64,000 bases of DNA. Origin: Ophiodon elongatus (lineage: Eukaryota > Chordata > Actinopteri > Perciformes > Hexagrammidae). The translations under genes and the position numbers were made by a program. The stretch covers positions 353,477 to 417,476 of the forward strand of contig JACSYO010002170.1 of the NCBI GenBank assembly GCA_016806645.1, written 5' to 3'. The notes below the pieces were generated by a model. That model had not been told where the DNA came from and searched no databases. It was given only the letters and a program-made list of their open reading frames with translations. Positions 35,631 to 48,912 of the stretch are shown in pieces (within the stretch, counting starts at the first letter, position 1; the number at the start of each line of letters is the position of its first letter).

Positions 35631-36525
35631 ATGTTACAGCCTGGTCTACAACAGAGCCATTAAGGCGGTACAAGACATTTTTAATGTATACAAATTATAG
35701 CAAAGCCTAGTGGGTCAGGCTTTACTTCATTCATACCGCTACCCAATCCATCGGGCCTTTTCAGTTTTTCTATCAACATAGAGGTAACAATTACATTGAA
35801 CGTATCTGCAAACTGTTCACTGTTAATGTAAATCACTTCTCTTTAATATGTGCACTAAACTTAAGCAAGATTACGGATCCATTTTATGGTTACGTTTCGG
35901 CAACTAAAAATACTTTGTAGAAAAAGTGTGGTCTTGTTTTAGATTGGAAAAGTCAATGTTGACTTGAAGCAAGAAGGGTCACATATACTTTTTCAATATT
36001 TAAGCAAAACCCCCATCTTTCCCTAGCCATAACCAAGTGTTATAATGGCATCTACCTACAGACAGGTCACAGATTGTGAATCCCATTCTCCAATATCAAA
36101 GTTCTGAGCTTTGTACCCCCAATCATCCGTCCCAACCTCCTGCGTAGGCCTTCTGTCAAGAAGTAAGACCAGAGTTATTATTGACCAAGATGAAGCTATC
36201 GTGTTAATTGGATCCTTTTTCTGAATATGGGTGTGCTTGAATTGACTGGCTGTACTGGAAGTGATTTGGGTGTGATATAGCTGCTGCAACAATAGAACAA
36301 AGGGGGTAGGGGTATGGATGGACGGAGATTGGATATTGGGGGAAGGTTGTCAGTTCAGCTGAGTGTGAAGGAGCAGGCAGAGAAAAGAGAAGGAGGAGGA
36401 GATAGAGAGACTTGATTTTCGTATTTCATACACTCCAGCAACAGCAGTTTGTATATGCTAATACATGCTACCTAGATGACAGATGAAGAAATGGCAACAA
36501 GCTGAAAGTTATATTGAGATAGAGA
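35631..36525. other. Intronic, nothing recognised
   Basis: No supported gene. A purine-rich run lies at 36370-36410. Confidence 0.45.
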
Positions 36526-36713
36526 TTTGAGATTTGTCTTGAATGACTTGCATCTTGCCATGAGACTAGACTAAAAATTTGTCTTGAATGACTTAAGACT
36601 TGCCATGAGACTTGTTTTGAATGACTTGTGTCTTGAATGACTTAAGACTTGCCATAAGACTTGATACTTGCCATGAGACTTCAGACTTGCCATGAGACCT
36701 GACTTGAGATTTG
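36526..36713 (+). repeat. GACTTGCCATGAGACTTG degenerate tandem repeat, part 1
   Basis: Irregular alternation of TGAATGACTT, GACTTGCCATGAGACTTG and ACTTGAGATTTG. It continues on the far side of the element at 36714-37889. Confidence 0.75.
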
Positions 36714-37889
36714 GGCTGGATTCGAATAGTCCAAAAATTACCTCCTAACGTCTATTCCTAACCACTTTTCCTTGACCTCTGTGGAAAACGTCACAGGGTC
36801 AAGGAAAGATGGGAAGGAGAATTCATGAGGAGTTAGGAAAAGACAACCGGGGTGTTGAGAGAATCCGACTCCACTTTCACTAAACTAAGTGGTTATGATG
36901 CGACGGGAGACGCATGTTAGTGACATCAGCGGTAAAACTACAATGTTCAAAAGATGGACTACAAAAAACCGCATTTTAGATACTTCGTCCATGTTTTTAC
37001 AGTGTTGCGTCACAACGACATAAACAACCCGGTTCATAGTATTACTTTATTAACAAGGTTGCAATATAAATGAAAGAAGGAATATAAAAGTGAAACCAAG
37101 GGATTGTCACAGAGAGTACAAACCTGTCTCTTTAGACTGTCTCATTGTTCAGTTTCAAACATGCTGAATTAAATACTTTCTCCCACGAACAATGTCTCAT
37201 ATCCCTTTTTGTTGTTATGGCTTATATGCAGATTATAATCTGATCAGAAGAATATGCAGACAATAGTTTATGAAACACCACGCAACTCAGTGTGACCTAG
37301 AAGTGTTGACTTGATAGTGTTTTTTAAAATTGTAATGTTGATTGAAAAGATAATTAAAAACATGACTCAGACTGCAGAGCTCGTCCAGTTTAACCTTTTA
37401 TCAAAGCTTCTGTAACTGAAGTCAGATAAAAGAATGAGGGCTGAGGCTGCAGTAAACACCAGAGAGAGCAGATCAATACATCACTTTGATCCCTTTACAG
37501 CAGTTTTCAGCAACAGCAATGTAACGCTCTTAGTTTGCCAGCAGGTTTAACAGATTATTGAAAGTTAATTTCCGAGTTATGACAACGGTTATTTACATGA
37601 TCTGCGTTTCTCGGTCATGATCGTTTGTTCTCGTGAACGGCCGAATGGTGCGTCACTTTAAATGTTGCCGCCGCAAGGAATTGTGGGTCAGAATTATCTC
37701 CTTTCCTTTCGTAAAGGAAGGTCCAGTGTTTCCTATTCTAAAGGCGCTAAGTAAGGAAGCATTGAAGCTCCTTTCCTTTGCATTTAGAGAATTTGAACAA
37801 CTCTTATCATGGCGGCCACTTAGATACTTCCGGGTCATTTCACTCTGTTAGGAACCTTCCTACGCAAAAAGGACTATTCGAACGCAGCC
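36714..37889. mobile_element. Non-autonomous DNA transposon with 19-bp TIRs
   Basis: The ends are GGCTGGATTCGAATAGTCC (left) and the reverse complement of GGCTGCGTTCGAATAGTCC (right), 17 of 19 identical. The element is 1,176 bp and splits the flanking tandem repeat. The flanks read GATTTG and TTGTTTTG, consistent with a 3-bp TTG target duplication. Subterminal parts also mirror each other roughly (CCTTTCCTT-type against AAGGAAAG-type). No transposase frame is present. A 3-bp duplication and GG start fit the PIF/Harbinger group, but this is inference. Confidence 0.78.
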
Positions 37890-38045
37890 TTGTTTTGAAT
37901 GACTTGCTTCTTGAATGACTTAAGACTTGCCATGAGACTTCAGACTTGCCATGAGACTTGACTTGCCATGAGACTTGACTTGAGATTTGCCTTCAATGAC
38001 TTAGGACTTGACATGAGACTTGATTTGAGACTTGAGTTGGCCTTG
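37890..38045 (+). repeat. GACTTGCCATGAGACTTG degenerate tandem repeat, part 2
   Basis: This is the same repeat as at 36526-36713, resuming directly after the inserted element (TTGTTTTGAATGACTTGC, GACTTGCCATGAGACTTC). Confidence 0.75.
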
Positions 38046-38560
38046 TTGGCCCATATGTTACAACCCGGCTCAAAGGCTGCAACATAGTGGTAATGGATAC
38101 ACATATTTATTTCAAGGATAACTTAACTAAACAAACAATGAGAGTCAATAATCAATAATGTCAGCATGTGTGGATGTGTGAAAATGTCTGAAACAAACTA
38201 AACTAAACAGCAGCCATGTCAGCCAAGGAAGAGGAGGAATCCATGTTCAGGTTGAGAGATTTTATAGCTGGAACTCTTAAGCCAGGCACATCAAACAATT
38301 CCAGCCTAAGACTAACAGCATCCAACTTAGGACTGACTCCTGTGCTTCAATAACTCCTTAGATGAAGCCCTCAAGAATTCCTCCACAGTAGCCATAACGG
38401 AGGAAACAAACTTTGACTGCCCAAACAAAACCCAAACTGATCAGTGCAGAATCAAACTATTACACTAACACTAATAGCAAGAACATCCCATACACAGCTA
38501 ACATCACTGCAGCCCCATCCCTCTAGCTGCCTAACCAGACACTAACTAAACTCCCCCCTA
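38046..38560 (+). repeat. Inserted repeat with ACCCGGCTC start
   Basis: GTTACAACCCGGCTCAAAGG, then GGATACACATATTTATTTC. A similar start (TAACCCGGCTCCGAGGCTAT.. GGACACAATGG.. TATTTATTATG) lies at 50735. It may be an LTR or another insertion. The right border is uncertain, because the ACTTGA-type tandem repeat seems to resume only near 38992. Confidence 0.4.
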
Positions 38561-38991
38561 GTCTTCAGATCCTACTTGTGGTGGGTTCTTACGCACTAAA
38601 ACCCGCAGGTCCGGTACAGCAACCATGAACTGGCAACCCACCTGCACCTCGGATGTGCCCCAGAGACAACTGCTCCAACCACTTTTGTCACCAGACTATT
38701 AAAACCCCCCAACGAACTCCAAAGGGAATCTGCTCTTAAACCTAACAGGGTCAAAACACCAGCAATTGAATCACCGTGTATACAGGACCACCCAAACTCT
38801 GTGCCACGAAAATCACCACAACCAGATTGCACATCTCATCATCAAACGAGGTACACCTGCATACTAGGCTACTACTGATCCTGAAATCAGTCTCTGCACA
38901 TCAAGCCAATTATAACCAGCAACCAACTTCACTACGCAAATCCAACCCTGGTCAATCAGATATGTTGACTTCAGATGCACATGCACTGACA
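38561..38991. other. Possible remainder of the insertion
   Basis: C-rich on the + strand relative to its neighbours. Open frames on both strands are not recognisable. Confidence 0.35.
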
Positions 38992-39115
38992 GATGTGAGA
39001 CTTGACCTTGACTTTTCTCAAACAAGTAGAAACTTACTCTGTAAAACTTGCTCTTATTGACTTTATACTTGGGCTTATACATGACTTGAGACTGGACTTT
39101 GACTTCCTCCAAAAT
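38992..39115 (+). repeat. ACTTGA-type degenerate repeat, part 3
   Basis: GTGAGACTTGACCTTGAC, ACATGACTTGAGACTGG and related phrases resemble the tandem repeat at 36526 and 37890. This suggests one older array broken by two insertions. Confidence 0.5.
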
Positions 39116-42100
39116 ACTTAATGACAACTCTGGTAGAGGTTAGTGAATTGATTCAGGAGAGTGATCACTTAGTAAATCTATTTTACCGTGTCACTTCTGG
39201 CAACACTGCTATCATTTCAGTCATAATCACAGAAGCGTACGCCTCGTTTAAGCAAGATGGATTAGTGACCAGATTAATGAGTTTAGTGCCAGGGCCAATG
39301 GCGGCCTCATGAGGACAAGGCTGTTGCTGGTCTTGGGCCCCTGGGAAAATCTAAAATTGTATATGTGACCACATTAGGGTGACTGTAGATTGGAATCTGG
39401 CCAAGTGCTGTCCATGACAAACACAGATCGGGTCTTGAGTAACTGTTTGAAGTAAGGCTTGTCAGTGTGCTTATTTCTGTGTTTTTAGAGGAAGGATGTT
39501 TATTTTGGCTGCACCTGAACCCAACTCATCTCTTCGACAGAGAAGTGTCAGTCCAGATGCCCTTACAGTCCAGACTGAAGGAGGTCATCTAGCCTGAAAT
39601 GTCTGTTGTACAGTCTTTTTATTTTTCTGACATCTCAGCATTGCAGTTAAAGTCAGCAGTGTTATAGAAACAAAAGACAGTGTCTCAGTTTACTTTGACA
39701 CATAGATGATCTTGATAATAGCGACAGTCACTGTTGCTGCTCAGCTGTTTTGTACAGTGTCAAATATCCCATCTGACACATAATCATCCACTTCTGTGGA
39801 GAGGAGCCTTCAGTCATTCTACCTCCTTCTCTGTGAATACACCAAATGCAGAAAACTATCAGTGCTTTCTTATCCCAGTGGGCTGTCAGACTGAATGCAG
39901 CCAATCAGAATAATTGTCCAGAATGCCTCAGTCTATACATATGGCAGGCTGCTAACCAACCATCTGTCCTCTGTTTACAGAAGGGAAAATGCTATAATCT
40001 CAAATGACTTAAGTGAGTTTTGGGGTGAAGTGAGGTTTGAGTTGCTGCTGACAATTTCTGAATGTTGCATCGAGGACATGCTCATTATTACTTCAGTAAA
40101 AGGGTTATTCTACACCTCGAGGAAGGTTTGAAGGTATAGAGACGATAGTAATGTCATGTATTTTCTAGGGGTGACTCAGAATATTTGACTATTTCATACG
40201 ATCTAAGGGGCCTGATTCCACTGCACATCTCACATTTGAATCATTGCAGTGGCGGGAAAATGTGGTTATGAAACAAAGGATCATTCCATTCTGGCCATCG
40301 GGGGGTGCTGAATATCTGATTTGACTTAGAATTGCTTGGTTTCTCCCAATAAATCAGGATATACAGCTTATATTGGTATAAATATCACCCCATTAATAAT
40401 ACTGTTGATAAAAAAGTAAAATAACTTATGTGTTTTAATCATTCTCCTTAGTGTGCGTGAATAAATTACCTTGTAGACTAAGTTGCACAATCCAAATTTG
40501 CAGGACCATTAGAGCAGCATCTTGGCGATAACCTCAAAAAGGCTAAATAACAACAAAACAAGGCTACTTTTTCAAAAATCAAAGAGTACATGTATTAATT
40601 AGAGCACTTACATACGATCATTACACCATCAGAGCGCTAAATATATTTTGAATTTATGAAGGATTCTCTGTTAATATGTGACGTGCAATTCTCTCCTCCT
40701 CTCCCATTGACTGTCCCTTCAGTTGTCGTTTCACTTCTGTCAGTGGGGTTCTACAATGGGGGAATTGAATTAGGGCTGGACTTTTACATATCGATGAACG
40801 TCTGTTATATATAAGCCCTTGCCAAAAGAGGTCACACAATGCTGATTATAATGGAGTTGTGGTGTCCGGTTTCTATGGCCCACCATCTCCCCTGCACCCC
40901 ATGAGCGCTCTGAAAGAGTTTGGAGCATCCACGCCATTCTCATAGCGGCTCTATCGCTATGGCCTTAATTACTCTCACTGAAAAATGTGGGAGACAAATG
41001 TTCTGCACTCCAGCTTTAAAGTGACTTTGCTGCTACGCCGACTTTCAGCCAGAAAAAAAGTTTCATATTCATTTGTTGCTATTTGTCAGAATTTGTTTCT
41101 GGGTTTCATTGGTGCATTTTCCTCTCACTAAATCCCACTGTACTGTTTGTCTCCTTTGTATTTATATGACCAAACAATCCAGCGAAGCCTCTAACAAGTC
41201 ACCTGGTCGAAGAAGCAAAAAGAATATCAAAGTGCATCTCTATTGTGAAGTCATTATGTGTTGTTCTGCAATGAGTTTTAATTCATTCAATGTCTCGGCA
41301 TTCCACTTGCTTGGTGTTTGAAGGTACTCCTTGTCATTGCTATTCCCCTGGAACAATTCTGGATGGTAATATTTGCAAATCCTCCTTCTTGCTGTATTCA
41401 TCTTTCCTTTCTGTTTCTACCGGTAACTGTCAAATGGCAAAGAAGCAATCTCTAAAATAAAAAAACATAGAAAAATAATTGAGTGAATGGACCTTGAGTG
41501 GAGAGAATGTTTATGTCAAACTACATTATTGTGGCTCGGTAATTCGTATTTAAGGAAAAGCACGGGTATGGTCCTTTAAGTTCAGTGTACGGTGATTCTT
41601 AGGGTCAGACTCTTGGCCTCAAGTAATACAATCCATTAATAAAGACACCATAGGAACAGAGAATAAAAGAGAATTGTTACCCAGTAGCCCTCTAAGCTGC
41701 TGAGCTACATGACGTAACCACTCACGCCAAATCAGCCTCTGACCGTGCTTACGGATGCTGGTGTTTGACCTCGGCCTCGCTACAGTTTCCAGGCATGGAG
41801 ACTACTTCAAAAGACTTTCATTTTGTGGCTCTGACCTCTGCAACTCTTCGCCTCCAACTGACTTCCTGATTGAAGATTGACCTTTCTGTGGAGGCTGAGG
41901 GGCCTGCTGGGGATTTGAGGAGATTTGCTGTGGTGTTAGGATCAGTTTTTTTATTGGACTGAAAGGCTGGGTAGATACAGTTGGAGGCCTTAAAAGGGCC
42001 ATTCAGCTTTGATAGTGCGCTGTATCTTTTCATTTCCTGCTGTTATTTGCAGTGTTTTGAACTCAATCAGAAACCGCCGGCTTCTGTCTCTTCTGATTTA

Positions 42101-42480
42101 GTTGCCTTTTAGCTGTGTGTGTTTGCTAGTGTGTACTTGTTTGCCTGTGTGTCTCTTTACCCAACAAAGCCTAGCCGCTACGTTCAAAGGCCCAGGGCTG
42201 AGAGCTCAGGTGCAGAGATGAACAACAGTGGTGGTGTGTGTTTTCCTTCCCTAATTCTCCCTTTGAGTTTTGATTAAAATGGAAGGTACAGCGGTAAAAA
42301 GGAAGTTGTTATATTGAGTTTGGTTTAAATCTTTAGACCTCAGTCCTAAGGCTTGCATATTGGGTGCAAGAGAGTTTCCTTTTGGATGAACATTTTTCTG
42401 ATAGATGATTTTTGCAAAGGTTGAAACATTAAAAAATAACAAATCGCAGTAGGTCCAATCGTCCAATCGGCGATTTCATT
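39116..42480. other. Intronic, nothing recognised
   Basis: This is 3.4 kb without a supported gene, microsatellite or repeat. A GC-richer, possibly conserved part lies near 40870-40990. Confidence 0.45.
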
Positions 42481-44414
42481 GTAGATCGGGTTCCCGATCT
42501 GCACAATACCCAGCTTTGCTCCAATGCTATAAAATATCTTGTATCTCCACACACTATCAAACATCCATAGGAAACATAGAGGTACCAACTTCAATACAGT
42601 GAAGGACAATTACAGTGACAGGACCGAGGAGGCCATGACAACATGTCGAAACCCATGTTGATGTATTTGTATGATTTATCCAGAAGTGGTTGCAGTTGTG
42701 ACGGCAACATGTTTACTTTCTTTCTTTGGCCTCGTCTTTCTTTTGCTTAATCTTTTGATATCCGTCTTTTCAACATCCCTCTCTGCACTTTCCCTTTCCC
42801 CTGCCTCCTTCCCTTGTAGTCCATCTGTGTCTTTGGAGGCATGAAGCCATTAAGCCTTAATGAATGTCTAGCCCACAGTGGTTGGGCTAATCCAGTTAGC
42901 TCGGCTCTGTAGCGGGTCCCATTCAGTGTGCCTCACCACCAACATCAGCTTTTGTTTCCGATAATCCCATTGGCACTGCCTCGCCACACGCTACACAGAC
43001 ACACACAGGCGTCTATACAGTTGCACCTCAATATTATTCTCGTGCTTCTCATACAGATGAACAGTCACACACAGAGTGAGACAGGACGTCCTGCTAAATC
43101 TGTTGCTTTGGAGTAGAACCTACATTTTCCCCTTGTGGATTAGGAATGTTTGAGTGACACCGGGTGTGCAACATGATAAAGCAGTAGTGTGACAGGAGCT
43201 GAGTTACAAAAAAAACAAGCGTTAGTTTGATTTTCTTGTCATTTGGCTTACACACAATGTCAGTCATCCATCAGTGGATGTTGGTGGTGCTGTGGCAGAT
43301 TTTCTCTTTTTAATCCTCATGCTGGTTTTGAGTCAAGGCTTCAGGACTGAAAATTGGACTCTGAGTCCAATTCTTGGATATTGAGTATGCATACCAAATT
43401 CAAAATAGAGCTAAAATGGAACTTACCATCTGGATGATTGCTAAGCTTTCCATTAGTGCTTACTGCTAGACCGTGTGTCAAGCCACACTTTGAATTGTTA
43501 ATGCCAGGATCGGCCTGATAATGGCCCGACCCAGCAGTTGTACGGTGTTGGTAATGAAAATGAGCATCGTGTGCTAGTTGTGTGTCACAGCAGAAGTCAT
43601 CCGACACATCTGGGACACCACACAAGGTCCTGACTGGCCATGTGAGAATGTTTTGGCCTTTTCTCACCCAGCACGTCTACAACTTGTTCAGTAACAAGGA
43701 GACCAGACTGTTGGCGAAGCAAAAGAGGAATGCTGTTCTTTGTGCTGTCATGTGAAACAATGAACACCTTACCGCCTTGCACCTCGTTACCAATAATCTA
43801 TTTTAGAGTTAGCCAGAGAGGCTAATTTTCATCTGCTGTCCCCGGCAAGATTTTTTGAAGGCAGCCTAAAATAAAAAAAATTCAAATAACATAATGAAAC
43901 TAAGATTCACCTATGTATGCCAATTTGACCATTTGATGAAAGGATTTGTTGAAAATCCTCAGAATTGCTATTGCTACACTTTCATATAAAGTATTCTACA
44001 GTGTTTTGCTTTATATTATAGCAATTACGAGTCAAGATGGATGGAGATATATTTCTAAGCAATGTAGTGTAGATTACGATTACAATATGTTACCCAAGAC
44101 TGGTCCCCTTAAATAAGCCAGTCCTTCCGTTCTTCAGGGTCTGCCCTGACTCAAAACATGTTGTTAACTTTACAGACAGTGTGACGCTAACAGCTGAGCG
44201 GCCCCTCAGGGATTTATGGGAGAACATGCTTTTCCACTCACTGAAAGGGAAGAGGACCTCGATTAGAGCCCAGGGGAACACCACAATGCCTGTCTTGTGA
44301 TTAGTATTTAGTTTATTGGTGTGTCCCAGCATGTACTGAGGTAGAGCCACTGGCCTAAGATAGAGACGGAGAGTAACAAAGAATGAGCAGTAAACAAACT
44401 GAAGTATTAATGTG
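42481..44414. other. Intronic, nothing recognised
   Basis: It contains the near-palindrome GATCGGGTTCCCGATC at about 42485. The minus frames at 43341-43667 and 43597-43782 show no family features. Confidence 0.45.
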
Positions 44415-44970
44415 CTTAAAGGATAACTACAGTTTATGCCTGCTTGGGTTTAGTTGTCCTAGCTCTGGCCATTGGTTCAGTCAGTTATAGTAACACTGTA
44501 CTCATCAAAATAATCGCTGAAATATGATATCACTGATATGATAATTAGGTACAACGGGGCAGGAAAGATGAGCAGTCAGAAAAATATAGAGGATATAAAA
44601 AATCGTTATTTTGAAGCAAAACCAGAAGTGAACGCACAGGTAATGTCACAAATGATCCTTTTGCACAGGAAAACCATGAGTTCTCACAACTAAGCCAAGT
44701 ACGGTAAACACAATTGAACCAGGAAGTCTGCTGTGATGAATGTTTACACTAAATAATAGTTTGACCATTCGTGCTCGCTTCCAAACAAATTTCACTTTTC
44801 TACAAGCTAAATAATCATCGGACGTTTTTTGTTTCTTTTCTTGTCGGCACTACTTTAGACGGGAGATCGCTGACATTACGTTTGTAAGTACAACGTTATA
44901 ACTTATAGAACCAATGGCCAGAGCTATGAAAATAGAACCAAAGTTTGTAATCAACTGCATTTTCCTTTAC
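44415..44970. mobile_element. Miniature element with inverted repeats
   Basis: TAGCTCTGGCCATTGGTTC at 44460-44478 is a perfect reverse complement of 44908-44926, 429 bases apart. The left flank begins TTAAAGGATAACTACAG, a start I associate with a common non-autonomous DNA transposon of fish. The right terminal piece CTATGAAAATAGAACCAAAG resembles the left one only loosely. The interior has no coding capacity. Outer borders are approximate. Confidence 0.6.
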
Positions 44971-46980
44971 GCACATCCTCCATTGGAGGTCATGGAAAGT
45001 TTCACTAGAAAATAATTAATTTAACACGGTTAAGAATACAGGTCCATCTAACCTAATTGGGACGCTATAGAGTCAGCATTTTTTACTCAGATGAAAGTTG
45101 GATGCCATGCAATGGAAGTCTGCTCAAATATTACATATACAGAAAATATAAAATAGATACAAATACAATGCTTATCTTGCTTTAAACATCTTTAACCCTG
45201 GGTCATTAAGTTGATCAGTAGGGTATCTAAGTACGTGACACTTCTGCTACCCCATAATATTGTCAGCAGTAATGTGTGTATGTGTTTTGAGTTGATGATG
45301 TTGTTGGGCGTTCACATTCCAGAATTTGTCCATGTCACAGGGTTAAATTCATAGGAAGCGCCTGGTCGAGGATGAATTAAAGCCCATTTCAAATGACAAG
45401 GCCAGTCACACATGTAAGAGCAGCGCTGGAGACATGGCAGCTGACTGAGCGGTGAGAGCCAAATGCTAAAAGGCCAGTCCATTCATCGGCACAGAAAGAT
45501 GGCCTTGTTACGGAAGGCCTTCCACTGCACCTCGCGTCCTTCCACCCTTTGCTTCTCAGAAGTGACACAGAGGAAAGAAAGACAAGGCGATGCTGTCATC
45601 TGTATCTTGGAGATCTTTGTTGATGTTTAGGTCAGTGTCCGCGCTGAAATGAAGGAACCAAATGAGAATGTAATCAAACACAATGGAGGGGTCAGAGGAT
45701 ATAGCTCTGGTGTGGAGTCTTCTGCACAGCCGGAGGACACAGACTGTCTAATTGGTCCGACACGGTCAATTGCTGGCACAGCTTAATTTCCACATTAACT
45801 GCCTGATTTATAGTTCTAACTAGCTTCTTCAATTCTGTTTCATTAGTCTATATTACACTAGTGGGAGTTAAAGCTTCCAGCCCAATTGAGTTTGAAAGTC
45901 TGACTTGTTAGTGTGCTATGGACTATTTTAAGCACAGAAAAAAAACGTTTGGTAAACACATGAATTAAGATATATAGAATAAATCAAGCCTTTATTAATC
46001 AAGCCTTTATTAATCCCTAGAGGGAAATTTGGTTGTTGCAGAAGCAATCAAATTGTCATAATGCAAATAAAAATTTGAGCAAACAAACATCTATTCTGTG
46101 CTTGGGTAATTTACCCAAAATAAGTAATAACCGTGGATGTTCATAAAGGTCACCAACTTGTTCAAACTTCTTTTGTGTGGCTGTGGTGTGCCGACTCCAT
46201 CCAGTCTCTAATCTGCTTCCCTAGTTACAATAATCCCACGAGTGAGATGATTGGAGATGAAACAGTGAAACAGAAAATAACTTATTCAGTTTTTTGATTG
46301 GCTGAAATTGTGGCAAATAGTAAGAGATAGTAGAGATGTTGAGAAAGGGAGCATCAGAGATTTTATGACCCCTTTGTACTCACACATGTGAAAGCCCACA
46401 ATCCTTTGCTGTGGAATAAACAATCAAAATGAACAATATATTTTACATCCCTTTGTATCTATATTATTTATTTTCTTCTTTTCAAATATTTTTTCAAATA
46501 TTTCTTGAACTGAAAATCATTTAAGAGAGAATATCCACCTCCATCTTTCTATGCAAAAAAAGGTTTAGCGTGCAGACAATTTGTTGATTTGTTATTAATA
46601 GCAAACATGCATACATTTGAGCACATAATACAGTGCTGTTTGTTAAAGTTTCATTATTCTTTGCATAATGTGTGCAATTTATGTCTCTGTGAATGTCCCA
46701 TTGCTTTCACACAAATATAACTCCATATTTTCTTTTTAAGTGAGTGCTTAACATACTACATTCATACATAGATCCACCTATAACAGAATAACATGCAGTA
46801 TATGAACTGTCACAGCGGTAACCTTTTAATCAAGGCCTTGTTCTGCTCTGGTGTAATAATTCACAAAAGGTTGGCAGGTAATAGCCAATGGGAAATGAAT
46901 GCAGAAGTAATCTTTGGGTTTTCATCCCTTGATGTCACCTTTGACCCCTCCTGCTCAAATGCATCATATTTACCTGGTCT

Positions 46981-46981
<1 letters not shown>
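44971..46981. other. Intronic, minor repeat tail
   Basis: AATCAAGCCTTTATT is duplicated in tandem at 45983-46012, followed by AATCCCTAGAGGGAAATTTG, a typical SINE/LINE tail phrase in fish. A compact block at 45750-45870 is a possible conserved non-coding element (judgement only). Confidence 0.4.

Positions 46982-47043
<62 letters not shown>
46982..47043 (+). repeat. (CA)n microsatellite
   Basis: About 31 CA units. Confidence 0.95.
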
Positions 47044-47046
<3 letters not shown>

Positions 47047-48821
47047 GCCTTCCTCATGCATCCTTCACCTGCCATCAGTAACACTGATTGACACGAGTGA
47101 GCAGGTTTAACCCTTTCACAGCAGCTTCAGCTCTTCACAGGATGTCCAAAGACAGACGATTGTGTGTTTGCAATCCAGACCCTCAGTACAGCAAATGGAA
47201 ATGAAGATCTGTGATGAGTCTGTGCTCCCCCTTCCAGTGTCCTGAGGCGGTGCTGAATAATCATCTCCCACCCCCCTTAGCCTGCATCCATTATTCAATA
47301 CCCTATGGAGGGCACGGTGTGTATGTGTGCGCATAATGTACCTGGGCATCACCGTGGTATGCTTTAAGTGTTGTCTGTTTTCATGTATATGTGTTGGATG
47401 CATGCTGTTGCGTATATGTACGAGGGAAAATGTGTGTTAGAGTGTGTGTGCATACACTATATGTGTGTGTTTCTTACATGACTACAGGCTGTAGGGGGAT
47501 GGTGGGGTCTAATGTCAGCCGAGTTGAGCTGAGGCTCGTGGAGGTTGTTTTAGGTTCTACAAATACAATAAACAGCCGTTTGTTTTAAATACAGTGAGAG
47601 GTTTTATTCTGTGATCTACAGTTCAATCATTTTGTGATGAGACATCCCAAAAATTCTCCAAGCACAATAACATGAGGAGCGTGAGGCTTGTCAATATTCC
47701 TAGTGATGCTGCTTCAGCTGTAGCGGCCCCTGCTGACAGAGACTCCTCATTACATGAGTCCTGAATCCACCACCAGACCAGACACTAGGGAATAGTATAG
47801 TGGTGGTATTGTTAGTTCAAATGTCTTAAGGACAGGACAGGAAGACAAAAAGGATTCATTCAGCATCTACCTATTTTTTTTTATATGTATTAATATCCCA
47901 TATATGATGTGTTTTCATGGAGTAGGCACTATATGTAAATTATTACAAAGAAAGGGGAGGTCTTTGTAGTTTGTTGGGGTTTTTGCATAAAGGAGCGTAG
48001 TCTGATCTTTATTTTGGTCCAAATTTTAGTGTAACTTTTTTGAAAAGAAAGAACATTGCATTGAAACATTCACATCAAAATAGAAGCACATCTATGTATC
48101 AGAGTTTCATTTTCCCCATCGTCATGAATTGCTAACAGGACTACGATGTCAGTTTTTAGAAACAGGAGAGACTAAATGTTACAAGAGCGTGTCATCTCAT
48201 CGCTGCATCATAACAGAGAGCCGAACCACAAAGTTCTGCCTGTGACGACATGGTTTCATGAAACATGTTAACCATGGCTGTTCACATATCACCACACCTC
48301 CTCTTCAGTCCACAGTGATCTGGACTCACACTATCATCCTCAGTTAGCCCAACTCAAACAAAGAGTACTTTGTTTGATTGCACTTCAAACCTGATGGAAT
48401 AAAGCAACTTGCAGCCAGCCGCGGACTCATTCGTGCCGTGTGACATGTAACACGACAGCGTGGGCGTCTCGTGAGTGGATGCTTGTAGTCCCACACTTTA
48501 CGGCAAATGAGTCTACTCCTCTTCTGTTTCCATGGGTTTACCCTTACTGTTTCACTATGTGATATTAGTGGAAGGTGTTGTTCATGCTTTTCAGAGGGAA
48601 CATTCTACTTTGCTGGATTGCCCGATTGCCTTCGAGCTGTAAAGTGAACTTAAATGTTTTCACCTGTGTCTTAGCAGCATCTGTGCTGATGCAGAGATGA
48701 AGGCCGGATGGCTGAGCACGTGTGATCCTGTTCTGTCATTACCAGGCAACATATTAGTTATGTAGGTAGGTTGCATTAGTTAAGTATGCAAGTAACAAAA
48801 GTAAGGTCAAAAAAGTGAATG
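47044..48821. other. Intronic, nothing recognised
   Basis: No supported gene. Confidence 0.45.
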
Positions 48822-48912
48822 TTGGCTTTTGGTTTCACACGGGACACAAACAGCGGCCTCCTGGGTGACAGTCCTGTGTTTGTTTGACCCATCCACCACT
48901 ACCGCCTCTATA
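48822..48912 (+). repeat. Interspersed repeat family C, 3' fragment
   Basis: GGTTTCACACGGGACACAAA, CAGCGGCCTCCTGGGTGACA and TTTGACCCATCCACCAC match the right half of the copy at 10160. Confidence 0.65.
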
